Notes: generated from the sequence alone by a model not told the origin. A DNA stretch of 18,603 bases from Campylobacterales bacterium (GCA_015489185.1 WGAE01000233.1:1-18603), one strand, 5' to 3'; counted from the stretch's first letter, positions 1-7,958 are shown. Translations and numbers: made by a program.

Positions 1-2168
1 ATACAGATATGACGTTCACACCGTTATATATTTCCGACAAGAATTATCAAGTTCGTGTTCCTGTTCACAACGGTTTAGCATACAGTGTACATCTTGGAGG
101 TTGGATCGATTTTAACCGAAACGGCATTTTCGAAAACGGTGAAGGTGTGGTTGTCGATGTCGTACCGGGTGATCATATCGCAACACTTCAGTGGACGGTG
201 CCTTCGGATGTCAAAGCGGGTGAGACCTATCTGCGTTTGCGTCTGACGAGTGATGATTTGACAACGGCAGATATGACCGGTGTCAAAAAAGACGGTGAAG
301 TAGAGGATCACAGATTCAAAATTTATGCGCTTAGCGGATATGATGCATGGGATGATATGATTCAAAACAGTCCACGTCTGCAGACACAGGTTGTCGGCAA
401 ACCGTTTACCCCGACTTTGGCGAAGGTCGAAGGTGACTTGAACGATACCGACATGAAAGTCGGTGTAGTCGATGCGGCAGTTTGTGAGAATCTCGAAAGT
501 GCGGATTTGAGCGGGGTCGAGATGAAACCGTTTACGTTGACACAGCAGCAAAACGGTAATACATTTTTCCATTTCATGAGTGGAATTATGTCTCATTTCC
601 TGGGCGGTAGTGTAACCAGAGAGAATCCGTTGATTATACCGAATCCGCCCACATTCACAATCAACAAAGCGATGAAAAAAGCCAAACTTCTGTTCGTCTG
701 GAAGAAAAACGGCGAGGAAAGGCGCGCATGTTCGAGTGACAGTTTCGCCGTCAGACCGGATCGCTTCGTGATTGAGTCCGAGCATACCGCGGTGAAAGCA
801 GGTGAACCGTTTACGTTGAAAATCAAAGCGGTCGATTTTACGACCAACCATAATCCTGTTGCAGGGTACAATGAAAAACTTGTCATCAACGGTGACGGTA
901 ACGGTTCCGTATCACTCGATTACAATGAAACCAAACAGGCGTGTTCGAGCGGAGATCTGGAGATTGTCGGTAACGATCTGCAATTTCATGACGGGGTTCT
1001 CGAATTGACGATGAAATATCCGGATGTCGGAGAATTGAATGTCTCTGTTGCGGAGATTCCGGGCAGAGAGTTCGCTCAGGTAGATCGCAACGATTCCAAT
1101 ATTGCCATCAGTATCGGAGCTGTCAAAGACAAACGCTATACATTCGATCCGGCACAGCTGGAGTTTACCTGGCATCTGACAAACGGAGACGGTAGTCGTT
1201 ATACATATTACAACACATTGGATACGAGTATCAATAACAACGATCCAATGGCTGCAAAACTGGTGCTGGAGGCAAAGGTGCGCAATAGTGCAGGTCAGTT
1301 GCTCAACAACTTCACGCCGGAGTGTTACGCGAAAGATATCGATGTCGCTTTGGATGCATCGATCGTTTCGGATCAGCCGCAAACCTATAAAATTCGGGCA
1401 CGATACCCCGATAACAACGCAAGTGTCGCATTTTCGCAGATGCCTGATGTGTTGAGTACACAAAATGCCGGGCTCTCCGGTTTGAAAGTGGACAAGTCAC
1501 TCTTCAAAGCGGGTGAGGCACGTAAAACGATCGAGTTTAATATCGAACGCGATATTTCGCATGCAATGAATCCGATGATCTATTCATTTAGATCCGCAAC
1601 CGCACAGCTGGAGGATTTGAACCAAACGGTACCTTCAGATGCAAATTTGACATTCGTATACGTGCGGGCGCATATTCCGGATCAAAAGATCGTAGGTCAG
1701 GAGGGAGATGCGGCAGTCTATTATGAAGTATATTGTAAAGATTGCAATATGACACGTTACGGTCTGGAAGGATTGGCTGAAAGTGTCGACAGTGTCTACT
1801 GGTATCAATGGCCGAGCATTTCGGAAACGGCGAAAACGTTTGACAACCACTTCGACCATTACAATAAAATTTTCGCCAATCCGGAGGATGTCATCGCTAA
1901 ACATACCGGTGCGATTACGGCTATGTCTCAGAATGTGGCTAACAACAAGTTGCATCTGAAAGTGAGTAAAGCGCCGTTCAAAACACGCGTGACCTATAAA
2001 CCGAAGAAATATCTGATCTACAATCCGTTCAAAGCGAATGCGACGACGGAGAGTTTTATCGCGGAATTTGTGCCGAAAAAGCCTAAATGGGCGGGTAAAG
2101 GAAAACTTGGAAGAACCGTGGATCAAACGATTGCACCACGCAACAATCTCAATATCATAGACTGGTAA
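1..2168 (+). CDS. Large GEVED-domain surface/secreted protein, C-terminal part (5' end outside window)
   Basis: The frame is open to the left edge (codons ACA GAT before the first ATG at 9), so this is the C-terminal part of a longer protein and the ATG at 9 is probably internal. Counting from that Met, residues about 25-105 form a GEVED domain: GGWIDFNRNGIFENGEG, a VP..V.AGETYLRLRL strand, and the closing DGEVEDH at 95-101. This domain is known from large secreted or cell-surface proteins. Further on, FAVRPDRFVI followed by AGEPFTLKIKAVD resembles the DUF6701/MshQ-type region of pilus-associated surface proteins; this is a weaker, pattern-level match. The rest looks like beta-rich repeats with a few Cys. 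There is no LPxTG, autotransporter barrel or obvious membrane anchor at the C-terminus (ends NNLNIIDW). Role is unknown; adhesion or matrix function is inference. Confidence 0.75.
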   Translation, partial: TDMTFTPLYISDKNYQVRVPVHNGLAYSVHLGGWIDFNRNGIFENGEGVVVDVVPGDHIATLQWTVPSDVKAGETYLRLRLTSDDLTTADMTGVKKDGEVEDHRFKIYALSGYDAWDDMIQNSPRLQTQVVGKPFTPTLAKVEGDLNDTDMKVGVVDAAVCENLESADLSGVEMKPFTLTQQQNGNTFFHFMSGIMSHFLGGSVTRENPLIIPNPPTFTINKAMKKAKLLFVWKKNGEERRACSSDSFAVRPDRFVIESEHTAVKAGEPFTLKIKAVDFTTNHNPVAGYNEKLVINGDGNGSVSLDYNETKQACSSGDLEIVGNDLQFHDGVLELTMKYPDVGELNVSVAEIPGREFAQVDRNDSNIAISIGAVKDKRYTFDPAQLEFTWHLTNGDGSRYTYYNTLDTSINNNDPMAAKLVLEAKVRNSAGQLLNNFTPECYAKDIDVALDASIVSDQPQTYKIRARYPDNNASVAFSQMPDVLSTQNAGLSGLKVDKSLFKAGEARKTIEFNIERDISHAMNPMIYSFRSATAQLEDLNQTVPSDANLTFVYVRAHIPDQKIVGQEGDAAVYYEVYCKDCNMTRYGLEGLAESVDSVYWYQWPSISETAKTFDNHFDHYNKIFANPEDVIAKHTGAITAMSQNVANNKLHLKVSKAPFKTRVTYKPKKYLIYNPFKANATTESFIAEFVPKKPKWAGKGKLGRTVDQTIAPRNNLNIIDW

Positions 2169-2195
2169 TCCGGGGGGGTACTCCCCGGGTTTTTC
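2169..2195 (+). terminator. Rho-independent terminator of the GEVED gene
   Basis: A CCGGGG/CCCCGG stem (2170-2175 with 2183-2188) around a seven-base loop is followed directly by TTTTT (2190-2194). It begins right after the stop codon at 2166-2168. Confidence 0.8.
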
Positions 2196-2355
2196 TCCTG
2201 CAACAACATTTCTTCGCATAATCGTTACTGTTTCGATGTTTTACGGTTTATCTGAATCAGAGAACACTTCATAATCAAATTATCCGGCAAACCGGCGCTT
2301 CGTAATATCCACTTTGAAGTTCTTTGATAGATGCAGATTTTTCAGAGGAGGTAGT

Positions 2356-4197
2356 TTATTGTTGTGTCAATTTACCGGTTTTTTGGAGTGTTTCATAGGT
2401 AACCGGCGGGCTGAAGTAGTATCCCTGAAAATAGTCAATACCAAGTTCGTAGGTGATATGATAGATCGATTCGTTGCTGACAAACTCCGCCAGCGTTTTG
2501 ATTCCGAGTGTTCTGGCAAGTTGCACGATCGATTTGACAAATTCATACGATTTTTTGTCGGTATCGATGTTTTTGATCAAAGAACCGTCTATTTTGACAA
2601 TATCGGGTTCGATTTCAAAGAGATGTGCAAAGTTGGAAAAGCCGCTTCCAAAGTCGTCTATGGCTATCTCGACGCCCAGCTTTTTGAATGATTTGATGAA
2701 GTTTTTGATCGCGACATAATCCTCGACGTTTTCACTCTCCAGAATTTCAACAGTCAACTGATTACCGCTGCCGTACTTTTCAATATTGTGTCTGAGTGCT
2801 TCAAGTACTTCCTCATTGAGCATATCATTGAAAGAGAGGTTAAGAGAGAAGGGTTTGTGCAGTGCATACATATATTTGAAACTCTTTTCGATCATAATCA
2901 GCGTCAAAGTTTCGTACTGGCGGGTTTTCACCGCGGCATCCAGAAAGAAATGGGGTGAGACGAGTTGCTCTTTCCCGTCAATAAATTTCCGCATGCGAAT
3001 TAGCGCTTCATATTTGACGATATCTCCTTTACGATCAACGATCGGTTGAAAAACGGGGATGAAGTTGTCCGAATGGATCGCCTCTTTGATCTCGTTTTTA
3101 CGTTGTAAAAGCAAATGGATACTTTTACTCGTATCGATCATTTTACTGTAGGCGATATATTTTTTGGAATGATTTTTGGCATAGCTAAGTGCCATTTCCG
3201 CTTTGTTGAGGGCATCCTGCTCTTCAAGAGAGATACCGATCGTCACATCCAGTTTGATTGATTCGTCATGATTGTTGTTGTCAGTGTAACCGATATGCAG
3301 ATTTTCTACATAGGACAGTAACGATTCGATCGTCTCTTCATAGAGATCGAGATCGATGAACTGCAAATTTGCTTTGACCGCAAAGAGATCGGCATAGAGA
3401 CGATAGAGGGTAAAGTCTCTGGAAGCGAAAAAGTGTTCCAGCTCTTTGGCGAACTGTTGCAAAATTCTGTTGCCGGTGTACATACCGTATAATTCGTTGA
3501 TATTTCGAAAGCCATCGATATCGATGATAAAAAGTCCGCTGAAAGGCTCTTCCCGTAACGCTTTTTCGAGGGCGATACGGTTTTTCAGCCCTGTCAGTGA
3601 ATCATGATGGTATTCATCGACAAGTGTTCCGATATGCATCTGCAGTTTGTTGTTAAATGTTTTGTGTATCAGGTGAATACGTTTGAGTGTTTTTTTATTG
3701 AGTAGTGTGATCAACATCAGCCCGAGAATAAGAGAGATGCTCAGATCAATATGATGGGACCAAAATGTATTGTAGATGAGTGCGATACTCAGAAAAGTGA
3801 CCGCTACGGTAAGAGCGCTGTAGAAGTAGAAATCTCCGAACCGAATACCGTTTCCCATAATAATCCAGATAAAGAGCGGATAGAGAATGATCGCATTCAT
3901 CCCCAGGTTGGCACTCAAAAAACTGACATACCCCAGATCCGCGACGATAGTGAACAATCGTCTGAAGCGATATTTCCCGGGTTGTTTGATGACCCATGTC
4001 GTATGGATGACGATAAAGAGTGTAAAAAGAATACCAGCTGTCTGGACAGAAGGGAGTTGATAATATTCCGTATAGAAGAAACGCAAGATGACAAGGATAC
4101 TTGTAAAGAAGATGATACGTGTCAGACTTTGTAAAAACTCTTCGTCATAACGTCGTTGTGCCAGGAATGTTCGTATCTCTTCCGCGGGAATTTGCAT
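2356..4197 (-). CDS. Membrane c-di-GMP phosphodiesterase, degenerate GGDEF plus intact EAL
   Basis: 613 residues. Residues about 25-168 hold five to six hydrophobic helices, an unassigned membrane sensor region. A GGDEF domain follows (about 196-350, DSLTGLKNRIALEKAL near its start), but the signature is YADLF (268-272) instead of GGDEF, so cyclase activity is unlikely. The C-terminal EAL domain (about 370-605) keeps the expected catalytic residues: E397-A-L, N453 in NLSFND, E484, D514-D515 in IDDFGSGF, K535 in VKIDG, E571 in AEFVSNE and Q591 in QGYYFSPP. It should hydrolyse c-di-GMP to pGpG at the inner membrane, with the dead GGDEF perhaps acting as a GTP-sensing module (family knowledge plus inference). 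An AGAGGA ribosome site lies just before the ATG at 4197. The gene is monocistronic and divergent from the NYN gene. Confidence 0.9.
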   Translation of the reverse strand: MQIPAEEIRTFLAQRRYDEEFLQSLTRIIFFTSILVILRFFYTEYYQLPSVQTAGILFTLFIVIHTTWVIKQPGKYRFRRLFTIVADLGYVSFLSANLGMNAIILYPLFIWIIMGNGIRFGDFYFYSALTVAVTFLSIALIYNTFWSHHIDLSISLILGLMLITLLNKKTLKRIHLIHKTFNNKLQMHIGTLVDEYHHDSLTGLKNRIALEKALREEPFSGLFIIDIDGFRNINELYGMYTGNRILQQFAKELEHFFASRDFTLYRLYADLFAVKANLQFIDLDLYEETIESLLSYVENLHIGYTDNNNHDESIKLDVTIGISLEEQDALNKAEMALSYAKNHSKKYIAYSKMIDTSKSIHLLLQRKNEIKEAIHSDNFIPVFQPIVDRKGDIVKYEALIRMRKFIDGKEQLVSPHFFLDAAVKTRQYETLTLIMIEKSFKYMYALHKPFSLNLSFNDMLNEEVLEALRHNIEKYGSGNQLTVEILESENVEDYVAIKNFIKSFKKLGVEIAIDDFGSGFSNFAHLFEIEPDIVKIDGSLIKNIDTDKKSYEFVKSIVQLARTLGIKTLAEFVSNESIYHITYELGIDYFQGYYFSPPVTYETLQKTGKLTQQ

Positions 4198-4303
4198 CCG
4201 TCCTCTTTACTATTGGCGTGTGATAAAGAAATATCGGCAAAATCGCAGTTTTCATGAAGTATTTTCAATAAAAAATATCAGTTTCGTTTAAACCGTATTC
4301 GAG

Positions 4304-4309
4304 TATAGT
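4304..4309 (+). promoter_or_regulatory. -10 element giving a possible leaderless NYN mRNA
   Basis: TATAGT ends seven bases before the ATG at 4316, so transcription would start at or near the A of the start codon. No Shine-Dalgarno sequence precedes that ATG. The -35 is not clear. Confidence 0.4.
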
Positions 4310-4315
4310 ACAGAT

Positions 4316-5086
4316 ATGAAGCTGCGAGAAAAACAACCCGAAGAGAAAATTGCCCTGCTGATCGATGTCGACAATGCGCCCGCATCCAAAATAGACGTGA
4401 TCCTTTCCGAACTTGCCAAATACGGTGTCGTCAATATCCGACGTGCTTACGGTAACTGGAAAAGTCCCAAATCGAAGGGATGGGAAGCGGTGCTTCATGA
4501 ATATGCGATACAGCCGGTGCAGCAGTTTGACTATACCAAAGGCAAAAACGCTTCCGATATGGCGATGACGATCGATGCGATGGAGTTGCTTTTTACCAAA
4601 GAGCTGGACGCGTTTTGTATTGTCAGCAGTGACAGTGATTTCACGCCGCTTGTGATGCGTATTCTTGCCAACGGTCTGAAAGTTTACGGGTTTGGTGAAA
4701 AGAAGACGCCGATGCCCTTTGTCAACGCCTGTTCGAGGTTTCTCTATCTCGAAAATCTCGGAACCGTTGAAGCGGAGACGGAAGAGGTGAGCGGAACGCG
4801 TAAAAATACGAAAAAAGATCGTAAAAAAACCAATCATGAACTCAAAAAAGATACGAAGCTACTCAATGCTTTGCGGCACGCGATCGAGAGTACCGAAGAT
4901 GAGGAGGGGTGGGCATATCTTGCCGATGTCGGCAATCATATCTCCAACAACACTTCTTATGATCCGCGGAACTTCGGATATCGCAGCTGGGGCGAGCTGA
5001 TCCGGGCAATCGATCTTTTTGAAGTGCAAAAACGCGGCGACCATCGTGCCGCACTCTATGTCAGGGATAAACGACGCAGCTATTGA
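4316..5086 (+). CDS. NYN (PIN-like) domain protein with C-terminal OST-HTH/LOTUS domain
   Basis: 256 residues. Residues 10-148 match the NYN/LabA-type PIN-like nuclease fold: KIALLIDVDN (D17, D19), KGKNASDMAMTIDAMEL (D81) and FCIVSSDSDFTPL (D106, D108) supply the acidic cluster expected to bind metal. A Lys/Glu-rich linker (about 150-178) leads to an OST-HTH/LOTUS-like module (179-251) with the WGELIRAIDLFEVQKRG core. The NYN plus LOTUS arrangement is known in bacterial and eukaryotic RNA-associated proteins; RNA binding or cleavage is the expected role, but the substrate is unknown. The ATG at 4316 is chosen because the fold begins at residue 10 and no other start is available. No SD is seen. 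The stop abuts the half-copy repeat at 5087. Confidence 0.87.
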   Translation: MKLREKQPEEKIALLIDVDNAPASKIDVILSELAKYGVVNIRRAYGNWKSPKSKGWEAVLHEYAIQPVQQFDYTKGKNASDMAMTIDAMELLFTKELDAFCIVSSDSDFTPLVMRILANGLKVYGFGEKKTPMPFVNACSRFLYLENLGTVEAETEEVSGTRKNTKKDRKKTNHELKKDTKLLNALRHAIESTEDEEGWAYLADVGNHISNNTSYDPRNFGYRSWGELIRAIDLFEVQKRGDHRAALYVRDKRRSY

Positions 5087-5157
5087 TTTGTCTTCGGCAA
5101 CCGTTTGGTTTGGATGCTCAAATGATAAAGCTTTCGTTCAACAAACAGTTTTTCAGA
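5087..5157 (+). repeat. 71-bp half copy of the nested palindromic element
   Basis: This segment matches 14703-14773 base for base without gaps, with 62 of 71 positions identical by my hand alignment (56 of 63 in the core from 5095). The shared core begins CGGCAACCG and ends TTTTTCAGA, with TAAAGCTTTCGTTCAA fully conserved. It contains only one side of the longer element, so the long inverted repeats are absent here. It fills the gap between the convergent NYN and propeller genes, starting one base after the NYN stop and ending five bases short of the propeller stop. Confidence 0.85.
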
Positions 5158-5162
5158 AGATG

Positions 5163-6320
5163 CTATTGTACATTGATGCGAACCAGGTAGGCGTCGTACT
5201 CATCTTCTTTACCGAAACTTTCACTCGCACCCGCGGCGATATAGTCCCCTTTGGGTGTTCTGACGATCGCACGACCGATGTCGTTCTTTTTTCCGCCGAG
5301 TGTTTTATCGGCAAGGGGTTTTCCGTTTTTGTCGAAAAGAAGCAGATAGAGATCCTCTCTTCCGTGTCCTCTCGATTTGGTCATACCGGTGACAATCAGA
5401 CCGCCCGAGGTTGTAGATGCGATACCGTAACCGATTTCATGATTGACGCCGCCTGCGATCTTGTGCCAGAGAAGATTCCCTTTCGCATCAAATCGTACGA
5501 CACTCAAATCTTTTTTCTTCGAACCGTAAGATCGGGTATAGCCGGTCGCGGCGAAACCGCCGTCTGCAAGAGGGGTTACGGCGTAGAGTTGATCATCTTT
5601 TTCTCCGCCGTAGTAGCGTTCCCAGAGTTTTTTACCTTCCGGGGAGAGTTTGAGAATATAAAAATCGAAATCTCCCGCGCCGTAGGTTTCAGTAGAACCG
5701 ACCACGATGAGCGAACCGTCGGACAACTCCGTTACGCCCTGTGCCTCTTCATTCTCTTTGCCTCCGAATGTTTTACTCCACAGACGCTTGCCGTCGGAGG
5801 AGAATTTGGCAACATATGCGTCGTAGCGTCCCTGTCCGAACGATTTGGTTTTACCGACGATCACAACACCGCCGTCATGTGTCGCGACGAGATCGTAGCC
5901 GTAATCTTTCCCTTTCCCGCCGACCACTTTCGCCCAGATCGGATTGCCGGATCGGTCACGTTTGGCGAGGTACATATCGTAGTTGCCCTCTTTGGAGTAA
6001 CTTCTGCTCGTACCGCCGAGATAAAGAGAACCGTCGCCGCTTTCGTCGATCCCGCGGCAGAGGTCGTTTTCGGTTCCGCCGATACGTTTTTCCCACAGCA
6101 GTTCTCCGTTTGTGTCGGTTTTGAAAAGATAGATATCCTCTTTCCCCCGGCTGAATGAACGACTGACACCGCATACGGCGATCGCTTTATCGCGGGTGAT
6201 GACGAGATCATACGCTTTCTCCTCTTTCTCCGCGCCGTAGGTTTTATCCCATTCGGGCTGGAGTCTCTGTGCCTGCACAGTTGCTATAAGCAGTACCGTA
6301 GCGATCAGATAACGAAACAT
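5163..6320 (-). CDS. Secreted seven-repeat beta-propeller-like protein (copy A)
   Basis: 385 residues. An N-terminal signal peptide (MFRYLIATVLLIATVQA, cleavage near 17-18) precedes seven repeats of about 50 residues. Each follows the pattern LWxKxxGGxxxD...G.....DGG....G.T.S.G....D.Y..K.D..G. Repeat junctions seen are EWDKTYG, LLWEKRIGG, PIWAKVVGG, RLWSKTFGG, KLWERYYGG, LLWHKIAGG and PLADKTLGG. Seven such units predict a closed seven-bladed propeller in the periplasm or outside the cell. No catalytic residues are evident; binding or scaffolding is inference. It is a paralogue of the protein at 13414-14574. GGAG precedes the ATG. It lies 54 bases after the histidine kinase gene, so it may be read with that pair or from its own promoter. 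Confidence 0.82.
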   Translation of the reverse strand: MFRYLIATVLLIATVQAQRLQPEWDKTYGAEKEEKAYDLVITRDKAIAVCGVSRSFSRGKEDIYLFKTDTNGELLWEKRIGGTENDLCRGIDESGDGSLYLGGTSRSYSKEGNYDMYLAKRDRSGNPIWAKVVGGKGKDYGYDLVATHDGGVVIVGKTKSFGQGRYDAYVAKFSSDGKRLWSKTFGGKENEEAQGVTELSDGSLIVVGSTETYGAGDFDFYILKLSPEGKKLWERYYGGEKDDQLYAVTPLADGGFAATGYTRSYGSKKKDLSVVRFDAKGNLLWHKIAGGVNHEIGYGIASTTSGGLIVTGMTKSRGHGREDLYLLLFDKNGKPLADKTLGGKKNDIGRAIVRTPKGDYIAAGASESFGKEDEYDAYLVRINVQ

Positions 6321-6349
6321 AATAGCTCCATATATAAGTATTTTTTATG

Positions 6350-6355
6350 ATTGTA
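6350..6355 (-). promoter_or_regulatory. Possible -10 element of propeller gene A
   Basis: On the minus strand TACAAT lies 29 bases upstream of the ATG at 6320, leaving a leader of about 23 bases that contains GGAG. No good -35 is seen, so read-through from the kinase gene remains possible. Confidence 0.35.
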
Positions 6356-6374
6356 GCCATTTTTGTATTAAGAA

Positions 6375-7217
6375 TTACTTATGCATCACAGGTGTCAGGT
6401 CGAGACAGAAGGTGGTGCCTTCACCTTTTTGGGTATCGATCTTGATGGCGATTTTGGCTTTGTCGCAGAAATTTTTGACAATACTCAGTCCCAGACCGAA
6501 GCCCACGGTCGTCGGATTCTCCTGAAACGACTTTTCATATACGGTGAAGAGATTACCGGGGTCGATTCCGATACCGCTATCTTCGATGCAGAGTTTGTTT
6601 TCACGAGTATAGAAACGTACATAGCCGCCCGGTTTGTTGTATTTGATCGCGTTGGAGAGGAGGTTGTCGATTACCTGTGCAAATCCCTGGCGGTCAGTCG
6701 TCAGCATGAAGTTTTCGGTTTCATTGCTAATGCGGATATCTCCTTTGCTCTCATCAAAACGGCGGATACGTTCGTCGATCAGTTCATGAAGCAAAAAGTC
6801 ACTTGCCGGCAGATAGTCGATATTCTCCTTGATTTTATATTCGATACTCTCATAGAGTTCGCTCAGATTTGCCGCAGCCCCGGAAATACGTGCCAGACGC
6901 TTGCGATCACGCGGATCGGTGATCTTTCTGGAGAGGAGTTTAACATTTGCTTCGATCGTGGCGATTGGTGTGTTGAGTTCATGAAGCGTGTGTTCGAGCA
7001 TCTCCTTGAGTTTTTCGTCCGTCTCCAGAAAAGGGGTGATCACGGAGGGGGCGATGAAAAGATAGAGGAGGGCGGCGGCGAGAACCAGTAACGTCACACG
7101 CATCCAAAGCGAGGGGAGTGCAGGTGCAAGCAGAGTATTTAGCAGCAGAATCGTCAGTGTGAGCACGACGATGATGATCAGATGCGACAGCAATAGTCCC
7201 CGCGCTTTAGTATGCAA
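6375..7217 (-). CDS. Sensor histidine kinase without a periplasmic sensor domain
   Basis: 280 residues. Two membrane helices (about 10-30 and 38-57) are joined by a loop of under ten residues, so there is no extracytoplasmic sensor domain, and no HAMP is recognisable. The phosphoacceptor is H79 in LHELNTPIATIEANVKLL. The ATP-binding domain has the N box DNLLSNAIKYN (184-194), the G1 box DSGIGI (213-218) and the G2 box GFGLGLSIV (239-247). It should autophosphorylate and pass phosphate to the regulator encoded just upstream. Its start overlaps the end of the regulator gene by 11 bases, a sign of coupled translation. The architecture suggests intramembrane or partner-mediated sensing (inference); the signal is unknown. 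Confidence 0.92.
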   Translation of the reverse strand: MHTKARGLLLSHLIIIVVLTLTILLLNTLLAPALPSLWMRVTLLVLAAALLYLFIAPSVITPFLETDEKLKEMLEHTLHELNTPIATIEANVKLLSRKITDPRDRKRLARISGAAANLSELYESIEYKIKENIDYLPASDFLLHELIDERIRRFDESKGDIRISNETENFMLTTDRQGFAQVIDNLLSNAIKYNKPGGYVRFYTRENKLCIEDSGIGIDPGNLFTVYEKSFQENPTTVGFGLGLSIVKNFCDKAKIAIKIDTQKGEGTTFCLDLTPVMHK

Positions 7218-7881
7218 AACGGTACCCTATGCCTTTGATGTTCTCAATGTGTGCTTTGCCGATCAGTTTTTTCAACTCATTCACATAGACGCGCAGTGCG
7301 CCGTCGCTGGGGTTTTCATCCCACTCCCAGAGTCGTTTTTTGATCTGTTCTCTGGAGACGACACGGTTGGGATTTTCGATGAAAAGATCCAGCAGTTGCG
7401 CCACTTTCGGTGAGAGGCTGATATTTCCGTTGTCGGTGATCAGCACCTTTTGGTGTTTATCATATTCGATGTCGCCGAGTTTGACGGTGGTAACCGATTT
7501 ATTGCTGCGTTTAAGCAACGCGCGAATGCGCAAAATCAGCTCATCCGGGTCAACCGGCTTTTTGATATAATCATCGGCACCTGCATCAAACCCTTTGCAG
7601 AGCATCGCTTTCTCTTTGTAAGAGGTCAGATAGATCGCCGGTGTCGTGTCGGACTGGCTGCGTACGGAACGCAGCAACTCGATTCCGGAAAGACCGGGCA
7701 TGTTGATATCCAGCAGCAGCAGATCGTAACTGTTTTCGTAACAGAGCGCTTCCGCTTCCGCACCGTCATGACAGAGTGTTACCGCAAATCCCTCTTCCAG
7801 CAGCAGATCTTCGAGTGTCTGCGCAAAGAGTTTGTCATCTTCCGCAATCAAAATATGTATCATAAGATTATGATAGCACAT
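7207..7881 (-). CDS. OmpR/PhoB-type response regulator
   Basis: 224 residues from the ATG at 7881. The receiver domain has the acidic pair E14-D15-D16, phospho-acceptor D58 in LLLLDINMPG, T86 in YLTS and K108 in YIKKPVDPDEL. A winged-helix DNA-binding domain follows (about 128-224), with SREQIKKRLW, GALRVYVNELKKL and the closing GIGYRFAY. Two starts are possible: ATG 7881, weakly preceded by AGAG, or the internal ATG at 7863, giving the classic start MIHILIAEDD. An extended -10 (TGCTATCAT) sits such that transcription could begin at 7863. It pairs with the kinase at 6375-7217. A TTGACA-AA-TGTCAA inverted repeat just upstream (7897-7910) may be an operator for self-control. Confidence 0.92.
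   Translation of the reverse strand: MCYHNLMIHILIAEDDKLFAQTLEDLLLEEGFAVTLCHDGAEAEALCYENSYDLLLLDINMPGLSGIELLRSVRSQSDTTPAIYLTSYKEKAMLCKGFDAGADDYIKKPVDPDELILRIRALLKRSNKSVTTVKLGDIEYDKHQKVLITDNGNISLSPKVAQLLDLFIENPNRVVSREQIKKRLWEWDENPSDGALRVYVNELKKLIGKAHIENIKGIGYRFAY
7870..7878 (-). promoter_or_regulatory. Possible extended -10 for the response regulator
   Basis: TGCTATCAT on the minus strand ends seven bases before the internal ATG at 7863. If real, the mRNA would be leaderless and start with MIHILIAEDD, and the ATG at 7881 would not be used. Confidence 0.3.
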
Positions 7882-7896
7882 TTTCTCTGACGATCG

Positions 7897-7910
7897 TTGA
7901 CAAATGTCAA
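7897..7910. promoter_or_regulatory. Inverted repeat, candidate operator
   Basis: TTGACA and TGTCAA are perfect inverted arms separated by AA, placed between the divergent regulator gene and the PrcB-like lipoprotein gene. Dimeric winged-helix regulators more often bind direct repeats, so the binding protein is open. Confidence 0.3.
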
Positions 7911-7958
7911 ATCGGTTTTACGTTCGGTAACGTTGCAACGGTTTTACTGTAAGGCGCC

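Noticed and set aside
75..851. 258-codon open frame opposite the GEVED gene
   Set aside because: Composition is Arg/Cys/Phe/His-rich and without domains, as expected of a shadow frame.
2338..2347. TTTTTCAGAG downstream of the EAL gene, equal to the tip of the palindromic element, with CCGGCAAACCGG nearby
   Set aside because: Only ten bases match exactly and the rest aligns poorly. It could be a decayed third copy but chance is as likely.
5095..5157. Half-element considered as an integron attC site
   Set aside because: GTTCAAC fits one core site, but no matching GTTRRRY partner in the right arrangement is present, and there is no integrase or cassette array.
5019..6158. 379-codon open frame on the + strand opposite propeller gene A
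   Set aside because: It lies entirely over a gene with signal peptide and seven clear repeats, begins inside the NYN gene, and has no ribosome site. Biased codon use in the real gene keeps the opposite frame open.
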